The notes under the pieces: model-generated | The model's database searches: none | What the model saw: the letters and a program-made list of their open reading frames with translations, nothing else | What the model was told of the DNA's origin: nothing | Program-made: the position numbers and the translations under genes | IMG/VR virus record: IMGVR_UViG_3300032293_002138 | Span: 1 to 21,611 of that record | DNA: 21,611 nt | From: a virus | Direction: 5' to 3' (one strand) | Shown: positions 14,992-21,611 of the stretch, in pieces | How positions within the stretch are numbered: the first letter of the stretch is position 1 | Layout: each line of letters begins with the position of its first letter

Positions 14992-15873
14992 TTAATCTTG
15001 TGTATTTTTTAATAATTTATTTTTATATAACTCGTATCTCTGTTTATTTATTTTAACATTTAAAATATCTACATTTTCTATTAATTTTTTATAAACTGCA
15101 TATCTTTCCAATGCCCAATTAGCATAGTGTTTATCAACAAATTCATATCCTTGTTTAAAAATTTTAGAACCACTGCCTATTCCAGCAAAATGAATGTACC
15201 AGTCACCGCAGTCTAAATCTTCATTTAATTCCATATATTTATTGACCCTATTCCCCATATTATTTGGGCCACCCACATCATCGTGATTAAAATTAAAAAT
15301 TTTTCCTCCATTTTTTAATATTAAAAATGAAACATAATCAAAAAAATCTAAAATTGGTTGGTTTTCAAAATTCCGACCACATATAGAGGGTGTCAATTCA
15401 TTAATATCTGTTATATTAATTTTATTTTTTTTAAATCCAAAAAAACAAGTCGCAACTACATCTGGCATATGTCTAATGTCATCTCTATTATTTAAATTAT
15501 ATTTATATGGTCTCGGAGGCCCCACCAAAGAATAATCATTATTTAATTTATCTTTTATTTTAGATATACATTCTTTTTTAAAAATTAAATCACTATCAAA
15601 ATGAATGATATTATCGCATGTTGAATCTACTAATATTGCTTTTGCAAAAATAGCAGCTGTCCCATAATGGCCTTTTTTATAAAAAAAATTTATTTCACTT
15701 GTAGGCTCTATAACAATTGGTTTTATTAATTTAAAATCTTTTAATTGATCCAAATCTTCTTCTCTGCCATAGACATGTACAATATCATCGTGGTATTTAT
15801 AAAAACTGTTTAAACAATTTTTTAAAATGTCAGCACAATTATATGCTTCGGTAAATATAAAATAGTCACTCAT
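14992..15873 (-). CDS. GT-A-type glycosyltransferase, putative
   Basis: A 293-residue protein with F-T-E-A-Y-N-C-A-D near residues 7-14 and the metal-binding H-F-D-S-D-L-I-F (91-98; DSD at 93-95), typical of GT-A enzymes. A conserved-looking F-A-G-I-G-S-G-S region occurs near the C-terminus after W-Y-I-H. I do not recognise the exact family. There are no membrane segments, so it is cytoplasmic and soluble. Its ATG overlaps the preceding GT2 stop in an ATGA arrangement, suggesting that the two transferases act on the same chain. Confidence 0.75.
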   Translation of the reverse strand: MSDYFIFTEAYNCADILKNCLNSFYKYHDDIVHVYGREEDLDQLKDFKLIKPIVIEPTSEINFFYKKGHYGTAAIFAKAILVDSTCDNIIHFDSDLIFKKECISKIKDKLNNDYSLVGPPRPYKYNLNNRDDIRHMPDVVATCFFGFKKNKINITDINELTPSICGRNFENQPILDFFDYVSFLILKNGGKIFNFNHDDVGGPNNMGNRVNKYMELNEDLDCGDWYIHFAGIGSGSKIFKQGYEFVDKHYANWALERYAVYKKLIENVDILNVKINKQRYELYKNKLLKNTQD

Positions 15874-16616
15874 AGACTTATCAACCTTTCATTTATTGGT
15901 TTTTGTTTTATTTCTTCTGCACACTGTTCTTGTTTTTTAACATTGATTTTATCATCACTAATAGGATTGACTCTATTATATACATACAATATTTCTTTTA
16001 CGAATCGTGTTCTTTCTCTAGACATTTCTAACATTGGATACATAAATGCGCAGTCGCCAGCCATATCATAATATTCATTAAATTTATTTTTTAAAGCTTC
16101 TTCTGGAATAGCCAAAAATAATTTAGCTCTAAAAGTTCTTAAATGAGATGCCAACCATTTAGAATATTTTTTAAAAGTTCCACTGTGTTTAATTTCTTCC
16201 GGATAATCGTGGTATAAGTGACTTACATTCTGGTAAGGGTAATGGCAGTATGTACCATAGGTCATCCAAACATCGGAACTGGTATAATAATTATTTAAAG
16301 TTGATAAAACATTATTATTTGCCAACCAATCGTCTAAATCTACAGTCACAATAATGCTATTTGGATCTGACACAGAAACACCAAATTTAGTATTTTCTAT
16401 TTGATATTTTCGTTTTTCGTTTTTATATACGGCGATTTTGTCTGGATATTTTTGTTCATATTTTTTTAAAATTTTGTGCGTTTCATCTGTGCTTTGGGCA
16501 TCTATGCATATTATTTTAAAATCATCATAATCTTGCGATAACATTGAGTTTAAAGATGCTGAGACCCAAGATTCGCAATTGTATCCACAACAAACAAATG
16601 TATATGTATTACGCAT
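15870..16616 (-). CDS. Family 2 glycosyltransferase
   Basis: A 248-residue GT2 protein. The N-terminus Y-T-F-V-C-C-G-Y-N-C-E-S-W-V (5-18) leads to the S-M-L-S-Q-D-Y segment (24-30), I-D-A-Q-S-T-D-E-T (38-46) for nucleotide binding, and the metal site V-D-L-D-D-W (92-97). Length covers only the GT-A domain plus a short tail, with no transmembrane helices. The ATG at 16616 lies 8 bases inside the end of the GT7-like gene. Donor and linkage are not predictable from these motifs. Confidence 0.86.
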   Translation of the reverse strand: MRNTYTFVCCGYNCESWVSASLNSMLSQDYDDFKIICIDAQSTDETHKILKKYEQKYPDKIAVYKNEKRKYQIENTKFGVSVSDPNSIIVTVDLDDWLANNNVLSTLNNYYTSSDVWMTYGTYCHYPYQNVSHLYHDYPEEIKHSGTFKKYSKWLASHLRTFRAKLFLAIPEEALKNKFNEYYDMAGDCAFMYPMLEMSRERTRFVKEILYVYNRVNPISDDKINVKKQEQCAEEIKQKPINERLISL

Positions 16617-17568
16617 TTAAAAAATATTCCTTTTTAATTTTTATTAATTTTTTAATTTCATCATAACTTAAATTTACATAATTATTTTTTATATTAACCA
16701 TTTTGTCATGTTCTAAATTTTTATTAATTTCTATTAAATGTGCTTGATGATATAAGTTATTATTTTCAGCATATTCTGCTGAACCAAAATGGTTATTCCA
16801 ATGTTTGTGAAATTCTATTTTTTTATATAAACATTCTAATTTAAACCAAAATAAAGCATCTTCAGGGGCATATCCGTAAAATAACTCACTATCAAAGCCT
16901 CCAACCTCATAAAATAAAGTTTTTGGAACAAGAGTCGATCCACCAACAGCTCCGGGCATATTTTTAGTTGTTTTTGAATAATATTCTTTATCAAGATCTG
17001 GAATTAAATTATTGCTATTATTTTGTAATAATTCTGTATCTTTAGTTGAAAGATTTAAAACCATTTTATTTGAATATGGTTGTATCCAGCTTTTGCAATT
17101 TACAATTAAAGATTCTAAATTTTTAAAAAATAAATTAGGAGTAAGTAAATCGCAGTCATGAAATAAATACCATTCGGAGCTTGGAAAAGCTTTTACACTA
17201 CAATTAAACACCAACCCACGTGAATATAAATCATTTGTATTAGAATTTTTTAAATTTAAAAAACCATAATCAATTTTGTTATTCAAACAGTATAATTTAT
17301 GTTTTGGTCGGTAATCATGCTCACAAACAATAATATTGTACTCATCTGGATTACTTGAATATTTTATACTATTTTTTAAAAAATTTAATGTTGTATGAAG
17401 ATATTTTGTTCTATCTTTTACACCTATAATAATATTATATTTTTTATTTTGTTTATTATAAATAAATTTTTGATCTAAAACATATTTAAAATTATTTTTA
17501 TAAAAATTAGTATATAATAATTTTATATCATCATATGACAAATTTTTAACTTTTAATTCTGTTTGCAT
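16609..17568 (-). CDS. GT7-like galactosyltransferase (beta-1,4-GalT C-domain pattern)
   Basis: A 319-residue protein. The first half is a GT-A domain with I-I-I-G-V-K-D-R (46-53) and the metal motif F-H-D138-C-D140. The second half shows the GT7 C-terminal pattern: G-A-V-G-G-S-T (206-212), G-G-F-D-S-E-L-F (223-230), then Y-G-Y-A-P-E-D-A (231-238), corresponding to the G-W-G-x-E-D acceptor-binding signature of beta-1,4-galactosyltransferases. An UDP-Gal or UDP-GalNAc donor is therefore plausible, and the 4-epimerase gene at 8.3 kb could supply it. A short related stretch, N-L-S-Y-D-D-I-K near the start and N-L-S-Y-D-E-I-K near the end, repeats within the protein. Linkage specificity is inferred, not shown. 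Confidence 0.8.
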   Translation of the reverse strand: MQTELKVKNLSYDDIKLLYTNFYKNNFKYVLDQKFIYNKQNKKYNIIIGVKDRTKYLHTTLNFLKNSIKYSSNPDEYNIIVCEHDYRPKHKLYCLNNKIDYGFLNLKNSNTNDLYSRGLVFNCSVKAFPSSEWYLFHDCDLLTPNLFFKNLESLIVNCKSWIQPYSNKMVLNLSTKDTELLQNNSNNLIPDLDKEYYSKTTKNMPGAVGGSTLVPKTLFYEVGGFDSELFYGYAPEDALFWFKLECLYKKIEFHKHWNNHFGSAEYAENNNLYHQAHLIEINKNLEHDKMVNIKNNYVNLSYDEIKKLIKIKKEYFLNA

Positions 17569-18337
17569 ATTCTTTTATTCCTGTTAAAAAATAATCATCA
17601 AATGAAAAATTTAAAGATTTTGCTATTTCATAATTTTTACTTACATATGGAAACATTTCAAAATATAAATTTTCTGTTAAAGTATTTATATTAAAATTTT
17701 CATTATAAAAAATAATTCCTCGTTCATCAAATATAGACTTTATATAATCATCACCAGCATATATTGGAACGGTTCCAGTCATAAAACAATCTAAAATTTT
17801 TTCTGAAAAATATCCTGGGATGATATCATTTTCTATGGCAAAAGAAAAAAAATAATCTTTTAATCCGGTTAACTTATTTTCTATTGGATTTATACCAATG
17901 CCAAAACAATCAATATTTTTTTTATACTTGTTATAAACAGACACCCGATATTTTTGCATTGGTGTCTGTTGTTTTAAACTTGTTATAAACGAACACAATT
18001 TATTTTTTTTATATAAACCGGGAGAATTAATCCAAGATTTAAAAGGAGGTGGTGTGTGAATAATTTTTTCATTAATTAAATTTTTATTAAAAGATATAAT
18101 TAAATTTGGTTCCAAATAATTTATAATATCTGCATATTTAACATTTAATAAATATTCTGACTCTATTAAATATAAAATTTTAAATTTGTCGGTATTTATT
18201 TTTTTACATGCATCTATGTATATTACCACATCAGCATTATCTAAATTATCAATTTTTTCCCAAAAATTATTATTTGGAATATAATTATTCCATGTAAATG
18301 GATCAAAATACGTTGGAGCCACATATGCATTTATCAT
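17546..18337 (-). CDS. Alpha-1,3-fucosyltransferase, GT10 family
   Basis: A 263-residue GT10-type enzyme (GDP-fucose donor, GT-B fold). The donor-binding region is clear: C-S-F-I-T-S (115-120), Y-R-V-S-V-Y-N-K-Y (130-138), C-F-G-I-G (144-148), K-D-Y-F-F-S-F-A-I-E-N (160-170), Y-F-S-E-K-I-L-D (176-183) and G-T-V-P-I-Y-A-G-D (188-196). These are the hallmark order of alpha-1,3/4-fucosyltransferases. I start at ATG 18337, which shares a base with the GT11 stop (TAATG) and has GGGA upstream. A longer frame begins at 18376 with two more in-frame ATG/GTG choices inside the GT11 gene. It is a soluble bacterial-type form without the heptad tail of Helicobacter enzymes. Confidence 0.87.
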   Translation of the reverse strand: MINAYVAPTYFDPFTWNNYIPNNNFWEKIDNLDNADVVIYIDACKKINTDKFKILYLIESEYLLNVKYADIINYLEPNLIISFNKNLINEKIIHTPPPFKSWINSPGLYKKNKLCSFITSLKQQTPMQKYRVSVYNKYKKNIDCFGIGINPIENKLTGLKDYFFSFAIENDIIPGYFSEKILDCFMTGTVPIYAGDDYIKSIFDERGIIFYNENFNINTLTENLYFEMFPYVSKNYEIAKSLNFSFDDYFLTGIKEYANRIKS

Positions 18338-19125
18338 TAAATGATTTCCCATTTTTTGCAATAAATATCTGACCAATTTTTTGGCATGTTTTGAGAATCA
18401 CCAAACCATTTTGAAGGCGCTATAGTTTTTTTGGAATTCGAGAGCCACGATCCCCACCAACTAAAAGAGCTGTTAGCTAGGATGTGGTAATCACACATTG
18501 TCATCAGACACATGTCAATGTATGAACTTGTATTTTCAACAAATAAAATTGGTCTTTTTAAATTTAAAAACATTTTTTTACTTATTTCAATATCGTCACT
18601 AAAAATATAAATCAATAAATCATCAGGTAATTTGTTCAATGCTTCCTTATAATATTCAATAGAACATACCGGATGATTATGCTGTTGATTAACATAGTCG
18701 CCAAGTCTTATATGAAGAGATATAACTTCTTTTTTAGTTATACTGCGAATATCCAAAGCTTTTTGATATATTTCTTTTTTAAAACAAAACTCTTTTAAAA
18801 GTTCTTCTCTATAATTTTCAAAATATTTTTCACTTTGAAAATAACCACATATATCAGTATCATCCAATATGCCAAATATTCCAGGATTATAACAAAAATT
18901 ATGTTCCATTGCTTTAAATTTTGGACTATAATTTGTGCTATCTTTTGCTGATAAATTTTCAAAACAATCATTTAGTGATAAATTTTTATATTCATCATTT
19001 GATTTATTTTGCATTGGTATTCCAAAATCATAGCCTTTTCTATTTGCTATAGAAAATAAAGTTGCATACTGAAACATTTGGTTACCGAGCCGACCATAAT
19101 TTCCAAGCTTATTAAACGTAATCAT
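18337..19125 (-). CDS. Alpha-1,2-fucosyltransferase, GT11 family
   Basis: A 262-residue GT11 enzyme transferring L-fucose from GDP-fucose, typically to C2 of galactose. Family landmarks are all present: N-Y-G-R-L-G-N-Q-M-F-Q-Y-A (9-21), G-Y-F-Q-S-E-K-Y-F (94-102), the donor-binding H-I-R-L-G-D-Y (138-144), F-S-D-D near 175-178, and the C-terminal A-N-S-S-F-S-W-W-G-S-W-L (217-228). Length is close to the usual 280-300 residues. A GAGG Shine-Dalgarno lies 7-8 bases ahead of the ATG at 19125, which also overlaps the GT25-like stop (ATGA). With the GT10 gene directly downstream, this makes a two-fucosyltransferase pair. Confidence 0.95.
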   Translation of the reverse strand: MITFNKLGNYGRLGNQMFQYATLFSIANRKGYDFGIPMQNKSNDEYKNLSLNDCFENLSAKDSTNYSPKFKAMEHNFCYNPGIFGILDDTDICGYFQSEKYFENYREELLKEFCFKKEIYQKALDIRSITKKEVISLHIRLGDYVNQQHNHPVCSIEYYKEALNKLPDDLLIYIFSDDIEISKKMFLNLKRPILFVENTSSYIDMCLMTMCDYHILANSSFSWWGSWLSNSKKTIAPSKWFGDSQNMPKNWSDIYCKKWEII

Positions 19126-19757
19126 AAATCCTCTGAATCTCTATTTTCTAAAGGTTTATCTGTAAAAAATTGCCATTTATTTGCGGAATCTCTTTCATCA
19201 GCTTGATAAAAAAATGGGTTATTTGGGGTATACACCCTAAAACGATGTTGTAAACCAGCTGCAGCAACATCCCACGGTGTTTTTAGATTGTAAATAAAAT
19301 GTTTATTTGCCATGGCCATATTATTTTTATAGTTTTCACTAATATACAAAATAGCATGAGTAGCTAAAATTCCACTTATTCTTAAATAATTTTCATTATA
19401 TTTTTTTGTTTTATAGTAAATATTTCCATGTGAAACTCCAAGATAAATGCCATCTGCATCATCTGGTATTTCAATAATAGGATTAAAATCCGATGTAAAT
19501 TCTGCATCATCTTCTAATATTAGAAACGGTGTATTTAAATTTTTATCTTTTAAAATATCGAGATGAGATTGACCACATCCAACATAATGGTATATTGTTT
19601 TAGGTGTTCCTTCTGGAGGCTCTATAACTCTAGCGGATTTTCTTATGGTATTTTTAAAACCATAGTTTTTAAATTTATTTTCCATTGCTTCTGCATTTTT
19701 GGTAGCAGAATCTAAATTTATCCATATTACTGGAATTTCACGTAAATCAATTATCAT
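19122..19757 (-). CDS. GT25-like glycosyltransferase
   Basis: A 211-residue protein of the LPS-type family 25: P-V-I-W-I-N-L-D-S (9-17) at the N-terminus, then G-C-G-Q-S-H-L (60-66), and the acidic metal site L-I-L-E-D-D-A-E-F (79-87), the defining motif of this family. This is first in the leftward unit. I use the ATG at 19757. A TTG at 19763 would be in frame, with the GAGG at 19768-19771 closer to it, so the true start may be either. The transcript predicted from the upstream -10 box would begin about 14 bases before this ATG, giving a very short leader. Confidence 0.85.
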   Translation of the reverse strand: MIIDLREIPVIWINLDSATKNAEAMENKFKNYGFKNTIRKSARVIEPPEGTPKTIYHYVGCGQSHLDILKDKNLNTPFLILEDDAEFTSDFNPIIEIPDDADGIYLGVSHGNIYYKTKKYNENYLRISGILATHAILYISENYKNNMAMANKHFIYNLKTPWDVAAAGLQHRFRVYTPNNPFFYQADERDSANKWQFFTDKPLENRDSEDL

Positions 19758-19777
19758 CGTCAATAGACCTCACAGTT

Positions 19778-19805
19778 ATTATAGTTTATTAAAAAATAAA
19801 GTCAA
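19778..19805 (-). promoter_or_regulatory. Leftward sigma70-like promoter of the sugar island
   Basis: On the reverse strand, TTGACT (19805-19800) and a perfect TATAAT (19783-19778) are separated by 16 bases. Transcription would start near 19771, just at the GAGG Shine-Dalgarno sequence of the GT25-like gene. It is the only strong promoter I see ahead of the long leftward gene series, and its box form is that of host sigma70 (early) promoters rather than the T4 late TATAAATA type. Confidence 0.65.
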
Positions 19806-19820
19806 ATATATTTATTTGAC
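19801..19820. repeat. Inverted repeat spanning two divergent -35 boxes
   Basis: A perfect 8-base inverted repeat GTCAAATA / TATTTGAC with a 4-base centre. Each arm carries the TTGAC core of one -35 element, one facing left and one facing right. The symmetry may simply come from placing two -35 boxes back to back, or it may be an operator where one bound protein would cover both promoters. Confidence 0.6.
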
Positions 19821-19842
19821 ATTATCTAGAGTATACTATAGA
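19816..19842 (+). promoter_or_regulatory. Rightward sigma70-like promoter of uvsY-uvsW
   Basis: TTGACA (19816-19821) is followed after 15 bases by TATAGA (19837-19842). A TATACT lies slightly upstream but too close to the -35. The start would be near 19849, leaving a leader of under 10 bases before the uvsY ATG at 19857. The spacing is one or two bases short of ideal, so the -10 assignment is less certain than the -35. Confidence 0.5.
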
Positions 19843-19856
19843 GTAATCTATAAAAG

Positions 19857-20294
19857 ATGAATCTAGAGAACCTTAAAGAACTTATTACTAAAGACTCTCA
19901 AATAGACTCTACAGAGTTAGGAATAGAGTCTCTTAAGATACCTCAAATACACTCGAAGTATCTTACAATTTTATCAGATGTCAAATTACTTTTGACCAAA
20001 CAACAACACGACTTGGCAATTTTAAAATTGCGCAAGTGGAAAATCTATACAGGTAAAGCCTCACAAGAGGAGTTGGAATCTTGGGGTGAGGAACCCTCTG
20101 ACCTCACTCTCTTGAAGAGTGACGTTGATCAATTTATAGAAGCAGATCCAAAAGTAATTGAGCTAAAAGCAAAAATTGCAGTTAGTGAAATAAAACTGAA
20201 GATGGTTGAGGAATTTTTGCGTTCACTCAATAACAGAAACTTTACCATCAAGTCTGCCATAGAGTGGCATAAAATGATGAACGGCGTGGTCTAA
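19857..20294 (+). CDS. uvsY: UvsY recombination mediator
   Basis: UvsY helps load the phage recombinase UvsX onto single-stranded DNA covered by gp32. The 145-residue protein is near the T4 length (137). It begins with the same pattern as T4 UvsY (M-x-L-E-x-L, then D-S-x-I-D-S-T-x-L at 13-21), has S-K-Y/W-L near 33-36, and in the middle R-K-W-K-I-Y-T-G-K near 59-67, corresponding to the T4 basic Y-Y-S-G region. The helical C-terminus ends with R-N-F-T-I-K-S-A-I-E-W-H-K-M. It precedes uvsW by 7 bases. Together they support recombination-dependent replication, as do gp46 and gp47 on the other strand. Shine-Dalgarno is weak (AAAAG directly before ATG). Confidence 0.88.
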   Translation: MNLENLKELITKDSQIDSTELGIESLKIPQIHSKYLTILSDVKLLLTKQQHDLAILKLRKWKIYTGKASQEELESWGEEPSDLTLLKSDVDQFIEADPKVIELKAKIAVSEIKLKMVEEFLRSLNNRNFTIKSAIEWHKMMNGVV

Positions 20295-20301
20295 ATATTA
20301 T

Positions 20302-21611
20302 GTGGATATTGAAGTTGAATCTAGTGATGAAGTTCGTTACTACATCAAGACAGACAATGCTATAAAGAAGGAACTGAGGGATTATTTCTCCTTCATGGTT
20401 CCAGGTGCCCAATATATGCCCATGTTCAAACGCAGAATATGGGATGGAAAAATTCGTCTGTATGATATCCTTACATCTACACTTCCACGGGGTTTGAAGA
20501 CTTATTTAAAAAAGTTTGCGGATGAACGCAAGTATTCCATTTCTTTCAAAGAAAGCAAAAAAGATTTATGTATAGCACCGGAGGAACTTGCTACACTTTA
20601 TACCGGATTAAATGTGACGGTGAAAAAGTCTTCTATACAAATGCACCCGCACCAGTCACAAGCAATCATGCACGCTATAAACAATCACCGATGCGTGATT
20701 ATATCCCCGACAGGATCTGGAAAAAGTTTGATAATATACGTCTTGCTCCGTTGGCTACTATCCGTAATAAAGTCCGACAGAAAAATATTGATTCTGGTCC
20801 CCACGGTGGGACTGGTAAATCAGATGGAGTCTGATTTTTTTGATTATTCAAAGAACGATCCCAAGTGGAATTGCAGGAAGTCAGTACACAAGATCAGTGC
20901 TGGAGCAGAGAAAGAAACAAACAAGCAAATAATTGTTTCGACTTGGCAATCCGTATACAAATTGCCCAGAGAATGGTTTGACCAATTTGATGCTGTGATC
21001 TTTGATGAATGTCACCAAGCCAAGGCCGAATCCATAAATATGATTGGCCAAAAGATGTCAAAGGCTTGGTTTCGAATCGGAACAACAGGAACCTTGGATC
21101 AAGCACAAGCACATCGTCTCAGCATTGAAGGCATTCTCGGCCCAGCTGTACAGTTCATACAGACCAAGAACCTTATGAACAAGGGATTGCTCGCCACCCT
21201 TGGAATCGACGCCATACTGTTGAAGTATACTGAAGCAGAAAAAGAATTGCTAAAAAAGCAAAGATACCCAGACGAAATCAAGTGGCTCATAAGTAATGAT
21301 GGGCGCAATGAGTTCATCCGAGACCTCGCACTCAGCACCAAAGGAAATACCCTCGTCCTCTTCAACTACGTTGAAGGACAAGGGAAGCCCCTGCACGCTC
21401 TCCTTAAGGCAGCGGCTGGCGATAGAAAAGTATATCTTATCTACGGAAAAACGGATGCAGACGCAAGAGAATACATCCGCCGCGTCATCGACACGGAAAA
21501 AAATGCGATCCTTGTTGCCAGCTATGGCACTACTAGTGCTGGTATCAACATTGTTAATCTCGACAATATTATTTTTGCATCACCTACTAAGTCTGTAATT
21601 CGTTTGCTGCA
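20302..21611 (+). CDS. uvsW: UvsW helicase, N-terminal part (runs off the window)
   Basis: UvsW is the superfamily 2 helicase that unwinds R-loops and branched DNA and drives fork regression in T4. About 436 codons are present; T4 UvsW has 587, so roughly 150 residues are missing to the right. The N-terminal domain (R-D-Y-F-S-F near 26-31, W-D-G-K-I-R-L near 47-53) matches T4. Helicase motifs follow: H-P-H-Q-S-Q-A (115-121), Walker A S-P-T-G-S-G-K-S (135-142), D-E-C-H (235-238) and T-T-G-T-L (261-265). I take GTG 20302 as the start, since it gives M-D-I-E-V, like T4 M-D-I-K-V. An upstream stop at 20278 rules out a longer frame, and no ATG in frame precedes residue 32. No Shine-Dalgarno is visible; reinitiation after uvsY is likely. 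Confidence 0.95.
   Translation, partial: MDIEVESSDEVRYYIKTDNAIKKELRDYFSFMVPGAQYMPMFKRRIWDGKIRLYDILTSTLPRGLKTYLKKFADERKYSISFKESKKDLCIAPEELATLYTGLNVTVKKSSIQMHPHQSQAIMHAINNHRCVIISPTGSGKSLIIYVLLRWLLSVIKSDRKILILVPTVGLVNQMESDFFDYSKNDPKWNCRKSVHKISAGAEKETNKQIIVSTWQSVYKLPREWFDQFDAVIFDECHQAKAESINMIGQKMSKAWFRIGTTGTLDQAQAHRLSIEGILGPAVQFIQTKNLMNKGLLATLGIDAILLKYTEAEKELLKKQRYPDEIKWLISNDGRNEFIRDLALSTKGNTLVLFNYVEGQGKPLHALLKAAAGDRKVYLIYGKTDADAREYIRRVIDTEKNAILVASYGTTSAGINIVNLDNIIFASPTKSVIRLL

Larger units (their letters stand above)
7630..19757 (-). other. AT-rich sugar and glycan island
   Basis: About 12.1 kb of tightly packed leftward genes lie between gp55 and the divergent promoter. Composition differs sharply from the flanks. 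For example, 17641-17700 contains 8 G or C in 60 bases, while 2401-2460 in gene 45 contains 36 in 60. All 16 genes here look intact. Most join by overlaps of 1 to 30 bases, several as ATGA. No transposase, integrase, tRNA or flanking repeat is visible that would explain insertion. The content is eight putative glycosyltransferases, two methyltransferases, one nucleotide-sugar epimerase and a six-gene sugar-phosphate set with five distinct chemistries. Acquisition as a block, or long residence under different constraint, is an inference. Confidence 0.7.

Noticed and set aside
17683-17690. Second TATAAATA on the minus strand
   Set aside because: It is within the GT10 gene, about 115 bases upstream of the next start, with no supporting context; chance is likely.
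20300-20365. ATG at 20300 as the uvsW start, with a possible frameshift
   Set aside because: That frame stops after about 20 codons, while the GTG two bases later opens the correct frame and gives an N-terminus like T4 UvsW, so no frameshift is needed.
20568-20834. Open frame on the plus strand inside uvsW
   Set aside because: It is out of frame with the helicase, whose motifs (S-P-T-G-S-G-K-S, D-E-C-H) read through this stretch in another frame.
1-21611. tRNA genes, CRISPR arrays, insertion sequences or attachment sites
   Set aside because: None was visible by eye: there is almost no non-coding space, no spaced direct repeats, and no transposase or integrase frame.

Overview
The window is part of a T4-like (Caudoviricetes, T4 superfamily) myovirus genome. 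The diagnostic set is RegA, gp62, gp44, gp45, gp46, gp47 and the late sigma factor gp55, in the T4 order but read leftward, with uvsY and the start of uvsW read rightward at the other end. A TalC-type transaldolase, gmd and many sugar genes are typical of aquatic T4-like phages such as cyanophages and their relatives. The host cannot be read from this sequence. I see no tRNA, CRISPR array, transposase or integrase.

Layout. (1) Positions 1-7622, minus strand: a partial family-2 glycosyltransferase lies downstream of regA, followed (moving rightward) by the clamp-loader and sliding-clamp genes 62, 44 and 45, a 50-residue basic protein, a 94-residue carbohydrate-binding-like protein, the SbcCD-like pair 46/47, GDP-mannose 4,6-dehydratase (gmd) and gp55. 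(2) Positions 7630-19757, minus strand: about 12 kb of very AT-rich, tightly overlapping genes for sugar-nucleotide synthesis and glycan assembly. (3) Positions about 19758-19856: a divergent promoter region in which two sigma70-like -35 boxes form a perfect inverted repeat. (4) Positions 19857-21611, plus strand: uvsY and the first ~436 codons of uvsW.

How it fits together. Most leftward genes overlap or lie a few bases apart (gaps up to about 30 bases), so the sugar island, gp55, gmd and the replication/recombination genes could be one transcript starting near 19.77 kb. A possible extra promoter lies just in front of gp55. The island holds eight putative glycosyltransferases, two methyltransferases, a UDP-sugar 4-epimerase-like enzyme and an unusual set of sugar-phosphate enzymes: a RpiB-nucleotidyltransferase fusion, a stand-alone HldE-like kinase, an AraD-like epimerase, a cupin, TalC and a small HAD phosphatase.

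The most interesting inference is that this set is a phage-encoded variant of the heptose-activation pathway (isomerase, kinase, phosphatase, nucleotidyltransferase) rebuilt around a RpiB isomerase and an L-ribulose-5-phosphate 4-epimerase, perhaps making an NDP-pentose or a related sugar nucleotide. Beside it, adjacent genes resembling beta-galactosyltransferase (GT7-like), alpha-1,3-fucosyltransferase (GT10) and alpha-1,2-fucosyltransferase (GT11) suggest a branched, fucosylated, Lewis-like glycan. The product and its acceptor are not shown by the sequence.
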